A stretch of DNA of 64,000 nt from Nonomuraea spiralis (GCF_014648435.1 NZ_BMRC01000017.1:1-64000); one strand, 5' to 3'; positions 33,640 through 42,662 are shown, counted from the stretch's first letter. Notes: generated by a model from the sequence alone, not told the origin. Program-made: numbers and translations.

Positions 33640-34875
33640 ATGAGCTTGGACATCTGGCCCCGGACCGCCGCCTGGCACGACGGGGAGCTGCATCTCGGCG
33701 GTGTCGGCGCGGTCGAACTGGCCCGGGTGCACGGCACGCCCACGTACGTGCTGGACGAGGCCGACTTCACCGCCCGCGCCAGGTCGTGGCTGGACGCGCT
33801 GCCCGACGGCGACGTGCACTACGGGGGCAAGGCGTTCCTCTGTCCCGAGGTGGTGCGCTGGCTCGACCGGCTGGGCCTGTCCCTCGACGTCTGCACGGGC
33901 GGTGAGCTCGCCGTGGCCATGGCCGGTGGGATGCCGCCCGAGCGGGTCGTCTTCCACGGCAACAACAAGTCCGCCGACGAGCTGCGCCGGGCCGTCGCGT
34001 GGGGCATCGGCTGCGTGGTCGTCGACTCCTTCACCGAGATCGCCAGGCTCGCCGGGATCGCCGCCTCCCTGGGCGTACGGCAGCGGGTGATGATCAGGGT
34101 GACGCCCGGCGTCGACCCGCACACCCACGCCTTCATCGCCACCGGCGGCGAGGACTCCAAGTTCGGCTTCTCGCTGAGCGCCGGCGCCGCCGCGCTCGCG
34201 GTGACGCGGGTGACCGCCGAGCCCTCGCTGGAGCTGTACGGCCTGCACTCCCACATCGGCTCGCAGATCTTCGAGCTGGACGCCTTCGGCACCGCCGCCG
34301 CCAGGATGGCCGACTTCGCCGCCGAGACCGGCGTGACGCGGCTCGACCTGGGCGGCGGGCTCGGCATCGGCTACACGCCGGACGACCCCACCCCGCCGAC
34401 GCCCGCCGAACTGCTCGCGGTGCTCAGGAAGGAGACGGCGGGCCTGCGCCTGGCCGTCGAGCCGGGCAGGTCCATCGCGGGACCGTCCACGGTGGCCCTC
34501 TACGAGATCGGCACGATCAAGGGCCGGTACGTCAGCGTGAACGGCGGCATGAGCGACAACCCCCGCCCCGGCATGTACGGCGCCGCCTACACCGCCTCGC
34601 TGGCCAACCGCGCCTCCGACGCCCCGGCCGGTGTGTACACCGTGGTCGGCAAGCACTGCGAGAGCGGCGACGTGCTGGTCAGGGACCTCGCGCTGCCCGA
34701 GGACGTCCGGCCGGGCGACCTGCTCGCCGTACCGGTGTCGGGCGCCTACCAGCGCTCGATGGCCGGCAACTACAACCACGTGCCGCGGCCCCCGGTCGTG
34801 GCGGTGCGGGACGGCGAGGCCCGGGTCATCGTCCGCCGCGAGAGCGAGGAGGACCTGCTGCGGCTCTACCTGTAG
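33640..34875 (+). CDS. Diaminopimelate decarboxylase-like PLP enzyme (fold III)
   Basis: 411 residues, alanine-racemase fold. PLP lysine K64 in VHYGGKAF, HSHIGSQI, EPGRSI and active-site Cys in HCESGDVL fit LysA-type decarboxylases (meso-DAP to L-lysine) or related amino acid decarboxylases. ATG 33640 has no ribosome site, but TACGCT about nine bases upstream could be a -10 of a leaderless message. Divergent from the amino acid ABC operon, suggesting an inducible catabolic copy rather than the housekeeping lysA (inference). Confidence 0.82.
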   Translation: MSLDIWPRTAAWHDGELHLGGVGAVELARVHGTPTYVLDEADFTARARSWLDALPDGDVHYGGKAFLCPEVVRWLDRLGLSLDVCTGGELAVAMAGGMPPERVVFHGNNKSADELRRAVAWGIGCVVVDSFTEIARLAGIAASLGVRQRVMIRVTPGVDPHTHAFIATGGEDSKFGFSLSAGAAALAVTRVTAEPSLELYGLHSHIGSQIFELDAFGTAAARMADFAAETGVTRLDLGGGLGIGYTPDDPTPPTPAELLAVLRKETAGLRLAVEPGRSIAGPSTVALYEIGTIKGRYVSVNGGMSDNPRPGMYGAAYTASLANRASDAPAGVYTVVGKHCESGDVLVRDLALPEDVRPGDLLAVPVSGAYQRSMAGNYNHVPRPPVVAVRDGEARVIVRRESEEDLLRLYL

Positions 34876-34890
34876 CGGCCGTTCGGGGCC

Positions 34891-35406
34891 TCACACCCCG
34901 AGCTTGGCGGGATCGGGGGCGTAGACGGTCATCCAGTGCGGGCGCAGCCGGTAGTAGACCACGTCGCGGTCCCAGTCGAAGGCGTCCGCGCCGTAGAAGT
35001 CCTTGAAGTAGGCGAGCAGGTCCGGCCAGTCGGCGGCCGGCTCGCCCCGCTCGGGGTTGAGGATCTCCACCCTGCCGTGCGTGAACACGCCGAGGTCCTC
35101 CCCGCGCATGTGCGCGACGCTGGCGGCGGGACGCGCGGCGAGGTGGCGGGCCTTGGCGGCCCCGCGCGCCGTGCCGAACAACCACGTCCCGTGCAGGAAG
35201 TGGCCGTCCGCGCCGCTGATCCGCGGCTCGCCCTTCGCCGTCACGGTGGACAGGGCCAGCGTGCACATGCCCGTCAGGATCCGGGTGAGCCGCCGCGCGT
35301 CCATGGTGTTCGCCGCGACGATCGAGCGCAGGTGCGAGGTGGAGCGGGAGAGCGAGGCGTCGAGCAGGGCCTGGAGCTCGTCGAGCTCTTCCGGGGTTTC
35401 GCGCAT
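34891..35406 (-). CDS. Pyridoxamine 5'-phosphate oxidase-family protein
   Basis: 171 residues, split-barrel FMN/F420-binding fold (TLALSTVTAKGEPRISGADG, FGTARGAAKARHLAARP). An N-terminal helix precedes the barrel. Members reduce or oxidise small molecules with FMN or F420; the exact role is unknown. ATG with AAGGA. Convergent with the decarboxylase gene, 15 bp apart. Confidence 0.8.
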   Translation of the reverse strand: MRETPEELDELQALLDASLSRSTSHLRSIVAANTMDARRLTRILTGMCTLALSTVTAKGEPRISGADGHFLHGTWLFGTARGAAKARHLAARPAASVAHMRGEDLGVFTHGRVEILNPERGEPAADWPDLLAYFKDFYGADAFDWDRDVVYYRLRPHWMTVYAPDPAKLGV

Positions 35407-35501
35407 GGAGATCCTTGTCGTTCGTACGTGCCGGTCCGCGCCGGCCGGTGGGACCATGCTCGGCCGGAAAGCCGACATCCTGTGTCATGTTTCGGTGATG
35501 A

Positions 35502-35960
35502 TCAGTCCATGGCTCTGACGCGGGCCGCCTGCTCCTCCTGAACCCTGCGGGCCGTACGGAGGAAGTCGAGAATGACGGCCAGTTGGTCCGGCTCGTACTC
35601 CTGGAGCGCCCGCGCGCCCGCCTGGCCGACGGGCACGAAGATCTCGGCCTCGGCCGCGCGGGCGGCGTCGGTGGCGGCGACCAGGACACGGCGGCGGTTG
35701 TCCGGGTCGGGCGAGCGGGCCACCATCCCGGCGCGTTCCAGCCGGTCGATGACGGTGGTGACGGCCGCCGGGCTGAGCTTCAGCGCGAGGCTGAGTCCGC
35801 CCGCGGCGACCGGGCCCGAGGCCAGGACCACGTCGAGGCAGCGCAGGTCGGTGCGGTTGAGGCGGAGCCGGGCGGCGGCGGCCTCGTCGAAGGCGTCGAA
35901 GCTCTGCTGCAACTGCCGGAGCTCCGTGGCGATCTCTCCCATGACGGAACGTTTCGACAT
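35502..35960 (-). CDS. MarR-family regulator
   Basis: 152 residues with the winged helix at about 35-105 (LNRTDLRCLDVVLASGPVAAGG…AAVTTVIDRLERAGMV, DPDNRRRVLV). ATG 35960 lies inside a palindrome that is probably its own operator, suggesting autoregulation. Divergent from a SnoaL/SgcJ-type gene. Confidence 0.87.
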   Translation of the reverse strand: MSKRSVMGEIATELRQLQQSFDAFDEAAAARLRLNRTDLRCLDVVLASGPVAAGGLSLALKLSPAAVTTVIDRLERAGMVARSPDPDNRRRVLVAATDAARAAEAEIFVPVGQAGARALQEYEPDQLAVILDFLRTARRVQEEQAARVRAMD

Positions 35961-36008
35961 TCGAATCTTTCTGATATCGTACTTTTCGTAAGTCGAAACG
36001 ACGATATC
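35953..36008. promoter_or_regulatory. Nested palindromes: MarR operators in divergent promoter
   Basis: TTCGA-CAT-TCGAA (35953-35965) overlaps the MarR start codon. TTTCG-TAAGT-CGAAA (35984-35998) lies inside a larger repeat GATATCGT…ACGATATC (35973-35980 and 36001-36008). All are AT-rich compared with the surroundings. Confidence 0.6.
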
Positions 36009-36026
36009 ACCTCCGGAGGCACCCCC

Positions 36027-36521
36027 ATGCGTACGGCCACCCTGCCCGCCGACACCGCCCAGATCGAGCAGCTCTTCGCCGACCTCCTCGCGACCTGGAC
36101 GGCGGGAGACGCCCAGGCGTTCGGCGCGCTGTTCACCGACGACTCCGACTACGTCTCCTACGACGGCACCGTCGCCCGTGGCCGCCGCGAGCACCAGCAC
36201 AACCACGACCAGCTCTTCCGTGGCGTCCTGGCCGGTTCGGCGCTGGTCGGCGACCTGGAGTCGGTCCGCTACCTCACCCCCGACGTGGCGGTCGTGCACG
36301 GCACGGGCTCCGTCCTGATGCCCTGGCGGTCCGTGCTGCCCAAGCGGCGGCTGTCGCGGCAGACCGTCGTCGTGGTGCGCACCGGCGAGGGCTGGAGGAT
36401 CGGCGCGATCCACAACGGCCGGGTGCGTCCGGTCACGGTTCCGGAGCCCGGCGCGTTCCCGTCCAGGATGTCGCAGCTGATGGCGCGGGTCGCCCGCCGC
36501 TTGGGCCTCGGCCGGCGCTGA
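36027..36521 (+). CDS. SgcJ/EcaC-family NTF2-like protein
   Basis: 164 residues, SnoaL/NTF2-like cone fold (IEQLFADLLATWTAGDAQAFGALFTDDSDYV, RQTVVVVRTGEGWRIGAIHNGRV). The family appears in natural-product clusters and as stress-linked small enzymes; activity unknown. ATG with CGGAGG. Probably repressed by the divergent MarR protein. Confidence 0.8.
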   Translation: MRTATLPADTAQIEQLFADLLATWTAGDAQAFGALFTDDSDYVSYDGTVARGRREHQHNHDQLFRGVLAGSALVGDLESVRYLTPDVAVVHGTGSVLMPWRSVLPKRRLSRQTVVVVRTGEGWRIGAIHNGRVRPVTVPEPGAFPSRMSQLMARVARRLGLGRR

Positions 36522-36662
36522 CCGCGACCGGCTCCCGCGCGCCCTCCTGGACGCCCCTTTTCGTATTCCCTGACGCTTCTTTGACGAGGTCGCGGCGTGG
36601 CGCAGTTGATCACCTGGGTAAGGCCCAACCTGTAACAGTCGTACGCGTCTCGGGGGGTTCGG

Positions 36663-37691
36663 ATGCGACTGGGTATTTTGACAGGAGCGGGGCTGCTCGC
36701 GGCCGCCGTCGTCCTGACCGGGTGCGACTCGCCGCCCGACACCGCCAAGATCACCGACAGCAAGGCCGAGGCCGCGGCCAAGCTGAAGCAGAGCAAGACG
36801 GCCAAGATCGCGCTGGCCCGCAAGGTCAAGGCGAACGAACTGGGCCAGATCCCGGTGCTGATGTTCCACCGGGTCATCAAGAACCCGGCCACCACCGACG
36901 ACAGGACGCCCCAGCAGTTCCGCGCCGACCTCGAACGCCTGGTCAGGGACAACTACGTCCCGATCAGCGCCTCGGAGATGGTCACCGGGAAGATCAACAT
37001 CCCGGCGGGCAAGCATCCCGTGGTCCTGACCTTCGACGACTCCTCGCCCTCGCAGCTCACCCTGAACGAGATGGGCGTCCCGCAGCCGGACACGGCCGTG
37101 GCGATCCTGCGCGAGGTGGCCGCCAAGCACCCGGGCTTCCGCCCGGCCGCCACCTTCTACGTCACCCGCGACATGTTCGGCAAGACCGTGCGCGAGGAGC
37201 AGGCCCAGACGCTGGGCTGGCTCAAGGACAACGGCTTCGACATCGGCAACCACACCCGCGACCACGTCAACCTGCGCGGACGTTCGGAGAAGGAGGTCGA
37301 GGACCAGATCGGCGGCATCGCCAAGCAGATCGACGATCTGACCAAGGTCAAGCCGAACTCCATCGCCCTGCCGTACGGCAACCAGCCGACCAAGAAGGAG
37401 TGGGCGCTGCACGGCAAGCTCTACAACCACGCCGGCGCGTTCCTGGCCGGGTACACGCCGGCGCCGTCGCCGTTCAGCAAGGCGTTCGACCCGGGCGGCA
37501 TCCCGCGCATCCGGGTCATGGAGAAGAAGGGCGACTGCGCCCAGTTCTGCTCGGAGGCGTGGCTCGACTGGCTCAAGAACAACCCGGACATGCGGTACAC
37601 CTCTGACGGCGACGTCAGCACGGTCGCGTACCCGAAGTTCAAGAACCCGTACCTGCGCAAGTCCTTCACCACGTGGAGCCTGCCCTACTGA
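36663..37691 (+). CDS. Polysaccharide deacetylase-family lipoprotein
   Basis: 342 residues. Signal peptide with lipobox VVLTGC (Cys21), a Lys/Ala-rich linker, then a NodB-like domain: VLMFHRV, LTFDDSS (metal-binding Asp pair) and NHTRDHVNL (His-x3-His). It should remove acetyl groups from an extracellular glycan at the cell surface. Preceded by 141 bp without genes. Confidence 0.87.
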   Translation: MRLGILTGAGLLAAAVVLTGCDSPPDTAKITDSKAEAAAKLKQSKTAKIALARKVKANELGQIPVLMFHRVIKNPATTDDRTPQQFRADLERLVRDNYVPISASEMVTGKINIPAGKHPVVLTFDDSSPSQLTLNEMGVPQPDTAVAILREVAAKHPGFRPAATFYVTRDMFGKTVREEQAQTLGWLKDNGFDIGNHTRDHVNLRGRSEKEVEDQIGGIAKQIDDLTKVKPNSIALPYGNQPTKKEWALHGKLYNHAGAFLAGYTPAPSPFSKAFDPGGIPRIRVMEKKGDCAQFCSEAWLDWLKNNPDMRYTSDGDVSTVAYPKFKNPYLRKSFTTWSLPY

Positions 37692-37824
37692 CGTGTCCGC
37701 GAGCCGCCGTGGGCGAGGTCTGCGGGAAAACCGGTGAGTCACGAACGGTTAACGGATCCCTGAGAAGTTGCTGAACGTCGTAAAGTTTGCGGGGTTGGGG
37801 TTCAGTGAACGTGGGGATAGACGA

Positions 37825-39891
37825 ATGCCGCAGATCTCGCCGCTGGTGGCGGGCGATCCAGCGCTGCTGGGATCGTTCCGGCTGTCCGGACGGGTCGGGG
37901 AAGGTGGCCAGGGGATCGTCTACCTGGGCGTCAACGAGCAGGGGGAACGGGCCGCGATCAAGCTCCTGCACGTGAAGTTCAGTGGGGACACGATCGCCAG
38001 GTCACGTTTCGCCAGGGAGTTGAAGGCGGCGCAGCGGGTGGCCTCCTTCTGCACCGCCCGGGTGATGGAGGCCGACCTCGACGGCGACACGCCGTACATC
38101 GCGAGCGAGTACATCGACGGGCGGGCGCTGCGCGACATCGTCGAGACCGACGGGCCGCTCAGCGGCACCGTGCTCGACCGGCTGGCGATCGGCACGGCCA
38201 CCGCGCTCACCGCCATCCACCACGCCTCGATCGTCCACCGGGACTTCAAGCCCGACAACGTGCTCATCGCCGCCGACGGGCCGCGCGTGGTCGACTTCGG
38301 CATCGCCCGCATCATCGACTCGACCGGCACGATCACCAGCCGCGCGATCGGCACGCCCGCCTACATGGCGCCCGAGCAGATCGCCGGCGACGACATCGGG
38401 CCCTTCACGGACGTGTTCGCCTGGGGGGCCACCATGGCCTTCGCGGCCACCGGGAAGGCGGCCTTCGAGGGCAAGTCGATCGCGGTGGTGCTCAACCGCA
38501 TCCTGAACCACGAGGTCGACGTCGAGGTGATGCACGAGCCGCTGCGCAGCGTGGTGCGCTCGGCGCTGGCCAAGTCGCCCGCCGACCGGCCCTCGGCCGA
38601 CCAGCTCCTGCTGCGCCTGCTCGGGCAGACCGGCACGGCCGCCGGGGCCTCGACGGCGATGCTCACCAGGGGCGTGCAGGTGGCCGGCGACGACACCACG
38701 CCGTTCACCCGGGTGTCGGCCACGTCCATCACCGACCGGCCCGCCACGCAGCCCGGCCACACCGGCCACACCGGCCAGACCGCCAACACTGCCCACACCG
38801 GTCATCCCGGCCGCCCGCCGTCCGCCACGGCCCCGGGCCAGGAGCGGGTGACGGGACAGCAGACGGGGCAGCAGACGGGGCAGGAGCGCACGACCGGGCA
38901 GCAGAGCGCCCCGGTGACCGTGCCGCCCGGCCCCGGGCGGCTGGACACGCTCCCGCCGGAGCAGGGGCCGGTGCCGCCGGCCGCCGGGGAGCCCGTGCCG
39001 TCCGGCCGGCGGCGGCTCAAGGTGTGGCTCGCGCTGGCCGCCGCGCTCGTCATGCTGGTGATCGCCGGCCTCGCGGCGATGTCGAACGGCTGGTCGCCGC
39101 TGGCGTTCAAGAGTGAGGTCGTGCCGACCCCGACGGACAGGAAGTCGCCGCGGCCCGCCACGTTCGCCTCGGTGATCGACAAGGTCGCCCAGACCGGGAA
39201 GATCGTGATCGGCGTGAAGGGCGACCTGCCGGGCGTCGGCCTGCAGAACGGCGACGAGTTCGCCGGCTTCGACATCGAGGTGGCCAAGCTCCTGGCCGCC
39301 GCGCTCGGGGCCGAGGAGACCTCGTTCACCCGGGTCAGCCGGGACGACCGGGCCGGCGCGCTGGCCGACGGCAGGGTCGATCTGGTGGTCGCCACGTACT
39401 CGGTGGACAAGAGCGAGGTCGAGTTCGCCGGCCCGTACTACGTGGCCCACAACGACGTGCTGGTCCGCGCGGGCACGGACATCGACTCCCTGGAGGACCT
39501 GAAGGGCCGCAAGATCTGCGCGCCCGACTCCCCGTCGGTCGGCGCGGTGCAGGACAAGGTGAAGGTGGAGCCGGTGATGGCCGGAAACTACGCCATCTGC
39601 ATGGACCTGCTCAGGCAGGGCAAGGTGGACGCGGTGCCCGGCGACGACCTGATCCTGGCCGGGTTCGCCAGCCGGGAGAACATGCGCTACAAGATCCTCG
39701 GCGCCAAGCTGAACAACGAGCGGTACGCGGTCGGCATCAGGAACGGCGACGCCAAGACCTGCACGGCGGTCAAGGGCGTCATCGGCGACCTCTACCGCAA
39801 GGGCGCCATCAAGCAGCTCCTGACCAGGCACTTCGCCAGGGTCGACTTCGAGCCCGAGCTGAAGGTGCCCGCGATGGAGCCCTGCGGATGA
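37825..39891 (+). CDS. Transmembrane Ser/Thr kinase fused to an amino-acid-binding (SBP3) sensor domain
   Basis: 688 residues. Cytoplasmic kinase 17-270: G-loop VGEGGQGIVYLG, K46, HRDFKPDN (D140), DFG (157-159), APE. A Gly/Thr/Gln-rich low-complexity linker follows (about 305-395), one membrane helix at 400-420, and an extracellular SBP_bac_3 domain at about 445-688 (IVIGVKGDLPGVGLQ, FAGFDIEVAKLLAAALG, RVDLVVATYSVDKSEVEFAGPYYV). No PASTA repeats. It thus appears to sense an amino acid outside and phosphorylate inside. Mycobacteria do this with separate GlnH, GlnX and PknG, acting on TCA flux; here mdh follows 55 bp downstream. Confidence 0.88.
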   Translation: MPQISPLVAGDPALLGSFRLSGRVGEGGQGIVYLGVNEQGERAAIKLLHVKFSGDTIARSRFARELKAAQRVASFCTARVMEADLDGDTPYIASEYIDGRALRDIVETDGPLSGTVLDRLAIGTATALTAIHHASIVHRDFKPDNVLIAADGPRVVDFGIARIIDSTGTITSRAIGTPAYMAPEQIAGDDIGPFTDVFAWGATMAFAATGKAAFEGKSIAVVLNRILNHEVDVEVMHEPLRSVVRSALAKSPADRPSADQLLLRLLGQTGTAAGASTAMLTRGVQVAGDDTTPFTRVSATSITDRPATQPGHTGHTGQTANTAHTGHPGRPPSATAPGQERVTGQQTGQQTGQERTTGQQSAPVTVPPGPGRLDTLPPEQGPVPPAAGEPVPSGRRRLKVWLALAAALVMLVIAGLAAMSNGWSPLAFKSEVVPTPTDRKSPRPATFASVIDKVAQTGKIVIGVKGDLPGVGLQNGDEFAGFDIEVAKLLAAALGAEETSFTRVSRDDRAGALADGRVDLVVATYSVDKSEVEFAGPYYVAHNDVLVRAGTDIDSLEDLKGRKICAPDSPSVGAVQDKVKVEPVMAGNYAICMDLLRQGKVDAVPGDDLILAGFASRENMRYKILGAKLNNERYAVGIRNGDAKTCTAVKGVIGDLYRKGAIKQLLTRHFARVDFEPELKVPAMEPCG

Positions 39892-39946
39892 CGAGCGGTA
39901 ACATCCGAAAGTCCAACGAATTCATCCCGCGAGTTAGGGGAAGGCC

Positions 39947-40921
39947 ATGGCCACGCCCGTCAAGGTAACCGTCACCGGGGCCGCCGGTCAGATCGGCTAC
40001 GCACTGCTGTTCCGCATCGCGTCGGGACAGCTGCTCGGCGCTGACGTCCCGGTCAAGCTGAGCCTGCTGGAGATCCCGCAGGCGGTGAAGGCGGCCGAGG
40101 GCACCGCCATGGAGCTCGACGACTGCGCGTTCCCGCTGCTGTCCGGCATCGAGATCACCGACGACGCCAATGTCGCCTTCTCCGGCGCCAACGTCGCCCT
40201 GCTGGTCGGCGCCATGCCGCGCAAGGCCGGCATGGAGCGCGGCGACCTGCTCGGCGCCAACGGCGGCATCTTCGGCCCCCAAGGCAAGGCGATCAACGAG
40301 CACGCCGCCGACGACATCCGGGTCCTGGTCGTGGGCAACCCGGCCAACACCAACGCGCTCATCGCCCAGCAGAACGCGCCCGACGTCCCGGCCGAGCGTT
40401 TCACCGCGATGACCCGCCTCGACCACAACCGCGCGCTGTCCCAGCTCGCCGCCAAGCTCCAGGTCCCGGTCACCGAGATCAAGAAGATGACGATCTGGGG
40501 CAACCACTCCGCCACCCAGTACCCCGACCTGTTCCACGCCGAGGTCGGCGGCAAGGTCGCGGCCGACCAGGTCGACGGCGAGTGGCTGCGCGAGACGTTC
40601 ATCCCGACGGTCGCCAAGCGCGGCGCCGCCATCATCGAGGCCCGTGGCGCCTCCTCGGCCGCCTCGGCCGCCAACGCCGCGATCGACCACGTCCACGACT
40701 GGGTCAACGGCACCGACTGGACCTCGGCCGCCGTCGTCTCCGACGGCTCGTACGGCGTGCCCGAGGGGCTCATCTCCTCCTTCCCGGTGCGTTCCGTCGA
40801 CGGCCGGTACGAGATCATCCAGGGCCTGGAGATCGACGCCTTCTCCCGCGAGCGCATCGACGCCAGCGTGGGCGAGCTGGCCGAGGAGCGCGACGCGGTG
40901 CGCGAGCTCGGCCTGATCTGA
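39947..40921 (+). CDS. mdh: Malate dehydrogenase
   Basis: 324 residues, the NAD-dependent MDH type common in actinobacteria: VTGAAGQIGYALLFRI nucleotide loop, substrate Arg in MPRKAGMERGDLL, DHNRA, and catalytic His in IWGNHSATQYPD. Oxidises malate to oxaloacetate for citrate synthase (18828). AGGGGAAGG ribosome site. May be co-transcribed with the sensor kinase. Confidence 0.96.
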   Translation: MATPVKVTVTGAAGQIGYALLFRIASGQLLGADVPVKLSLLEIPQAVKAAEGTAMELDDCAFPLLSGIEITDDANVAFSGANVALLVGAMPRKAGMERGDLLGANGGIFGPQGKAINEHAADDIRVLVVGNPANTNALIAQQNAPDVPAERFTAMTRLDHNRALSQLAAKLQVPVTEIKKMTIWGNHSATQYPDLFHAEVGGKVAADQVDGEWLRETFIPTVAKRGAAIIEARGASSAASAANAAIDHVHDWVNGTDWTSAAVVSDGSYGVPEGLISSFPVRSVDGRYEIIQGLEIDAFSRERIDASVGELAEERDAVRELGLI

Positions 40922-40935
40922 CCGCGGGTCCGGAC

Positions 40936-40963
40936 GCGCGTCCCCGGCTCAGCGGGGGCGCGC
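40936..40963. terminator. Terminator between mdh and the MFS fragment
   Basis: GCGCGTCCCCG / CGGGGGCGCGC, 11 bp with one wobble pair, loop GCTCAG. It overlaps the last codons of the convergent MFS gene. Confidence 0.65.
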
Positions 40964-41521
40964 GCCGGCCGTGCCGAGCGGGCGTACGGCGACGCGGGTG
41001 CGCTCGGCCCAGCGGGTCACCGGCGGCACGGCGAGCCCGGCCGCCAGGAACAGCACGCCGAACAACAACCAGCCCGGCAGCCCCCAGCCGACGATGACCA
41101 TGGTCATGACGGCGGGCACGACGATGTTGGCCACCTGCTGGCCCATCCCGTACAGGCCCTGGTACTGGCCGATGGCGTGCTGCGGGGCCGGCTCGTACGA
41201 CAGCCCCCACGAACCGGCGGCCTGGAGCAGCTCACCGAAGACGTGCAGCAGCGCACCGCCGAGCAGCGCGACCACCGCCACCCAGACCGGCTGCCCGGCG
41301 GCCAGGGCCAGCAGCACGCACGCCAGCAGCAGGAACACGCCCGAGCGGCGCTGGGCGCGGGCCGCGCCCAGCGCGTCGTCGGTGCCGCGGCTGAGCCGCA
41401 CCTGCAACAGCGTGACGGTGACGGTGTTGACCATGGCGAGCGCCGCGACCATCCAGGTGGGCGCCGACGTACGGCCGGCCACCCAGAGCGGGATCGCGAT
41501 GGTGAGCAGCCCGTTCTGCAT
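40949..41521 (-). pseudogene. C-terminal half of an MFS transporter (5'-truncated)
   Basis: 190 codons encoding about six membrane helices that match helices 7-12 of a major facilitator drug/sugar exporter (IPLWVAGRTSAPTWMVAAL…, VAVVALLGGALLHVFGELLQA…, GQYQGLYGMGQQVANIVVP). A full transporter has about 400 residues and 12 helices. The first half is absent: immediately upstream are a small gene and then galE. The reading frame itself is intact and its ATG directly follows the TAA of the small gene. Probably a deletion remnant, though expression as a half transporter cannot be excluded. Confidence 0.65.
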
Positions 41522-41677
41522 TTACTGTTTGTCCACCCCTGGGCACGGGGGAGAGGGCTGGGCGGCCGGCGCGGGCTGGGAGGTGGCGAAGATCACCCCG
41601 GCCGCCGCCGTGAGGCTGCCCAGCAGGATGAGGGCACCCAAGACCAGCTTCGTGACCCTTGGTGAAAAGCTCCTCAC
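41522..41677 (-). CDS. Small membrane-anchored or secreted peptide
   Basis: 51 residues from GTG (VRSFSPRVTKLVLGALILLG at the start): a basic N-terminus, one hydrophobic helix (10-30) and a Pro/Ala-rich tail with one Cys. It could be a signal peptide or a single-pass anchor. No ribosome site; 34 bp after galE in the same direction and abutting the MFS fragment. Function unknown. Confidence 0.4.
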   Translation of the reverse strand: MRSFSPRVTKLVLGALILLGSLTAAAGVIFATSQPAPAAQPSPPCPGVDKQ

Positions 41678-41711
41678 ATTTCGGTATCACAGCACATAAT
41701 CGCCGTCCGCA

Positions 41712-42662
41712 TTAGGCATTCCCGGAAAGTGCCGTCCACGCGTCCGAGACGATGTCCCGCAGTTCCGCCCGCTCGGCCTTCCAGCCGAGGTCCCGCTGGA
41801 TCCGGGTGGAGGAGGCCACCAGGACGGCCGGATCGCCGGCCCGCCGCTCCCCGACGACGACCGGGATCTCGTGGCCGGTGACCTCGCGGCAGACCGAGAT
41901 CACCTCCTGCACGCTGAACCCGGCCCCGCTGCCCAGGTTGTAGACCTTGTGCTCGCCCTCGGCGATCGCCTCCAGGGCCAGCAGGTGTGCCCGCGCCAGG
42001 TCGCCGACGTGCACGTAGTCGCGCACGCAGGTGCCGTCCTGGGTGGGGTAGTCGGTGCCGAACACGCTCACCGAGTCGCGCTCGCCGGTGGCGACCTTGA
42101 GCACGTTGGGGATGAGGTGGGTCTCGACGGCGTGCCGCTCGCGGAAGCGGCCGTAGGCGCCGGCCACGTTGAAGTAGCGCAGGCTGACCGCGCCGAGCCC
42201 GCGCACGCCCGCGTAGGCGCTGAGGGCGGTGTCCACGGCCAGCTTGGAGGCGCCGTAGGGGTTGGTCGGGCGCGTCGGGTCGTCCTCCTCGATCGGGGAG
42301 CGCTCGGGCTCGCCGTACGTGGCCGCCGTGGAGGAGAAGACGATCCGGCGCACACCCTTGTCGCGCATGGCGTCGAGCAGGGCCAGGGTGCCGCCCAGGT
42401 TGTGGGCCCAGTAGAGGCCCGGCTTCTGCACCGACTCGCCGACCAGCGACTTGGCCGCGAAGTGCAGCACGGCGTCCATGCCGTCGAGCGCGTCGTGGGC
42501 CCGCGTGATCGACTCGCGGACGAACCGCGCGCCCTCGGGCACCGCGTCCTCGTGGCCCGTGGACAGGTCGTCGAGCACGGTCACCTCGTGCCCGGCCTCG
42601 ATGAGCTGCGCCGCGACGACGCTGCCGACGTACCCGGCGCCTCCGGTGACCAACAGCCTCAT
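41712..42662 (-). CDS. galE: UDP-glucose 4-epimerase
   Basis: 316 residues, extended SDR. TGGAGYVGS NAD loop, SSTAATYG catalytic Ser/Thr and the Y-x3-K pair in NPYGASK. Interconverts UDP-glucose and UDP-galactose for surface glycans or the Leloir pathway. AGGAG before ATG 42662. Its promoter region, shared with the divergent CNNM gene, is 86 bp and contains an AT-rich ACATATGT palindrome. Confidence 0.93.
   Translation of the reverse strand: MRLLVTGGAGYVGSVVAAQLIEAGHEVTVLDDLSTGHEDAVPEGARFVRESITRAHDALDGMDAVLHFAAKSLVGESVQKPGLYWAHNLGGTLALLDAMRDKGVRRIVFSSTAATYGEPERSPIEEDDPTRPTNPYGASKLAVDTALSAYAGVRGLGAVSLRYFNVAGAYGRFRERHAVETHLIPNVLKVATGERDSVSVFGTDYPTQDGTCVRDYVHVGDLARAHLLALEAIAEGEHKVYNLGSGAGFSVQEVISVCREVTGHEIPVVVGERRAGDPAVLVASSTRIQRDLGWKAERAELRDIVSDAWTALSGNA

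Noticed and set aside
38750..38930. CRISPR-like or tandem repeat DNA in the kinase linker
   Set aside because: Irregular codons for Gly-His-Thr and Gly-Gln-Gln low-complexity linker, no spacer-repeat structure.
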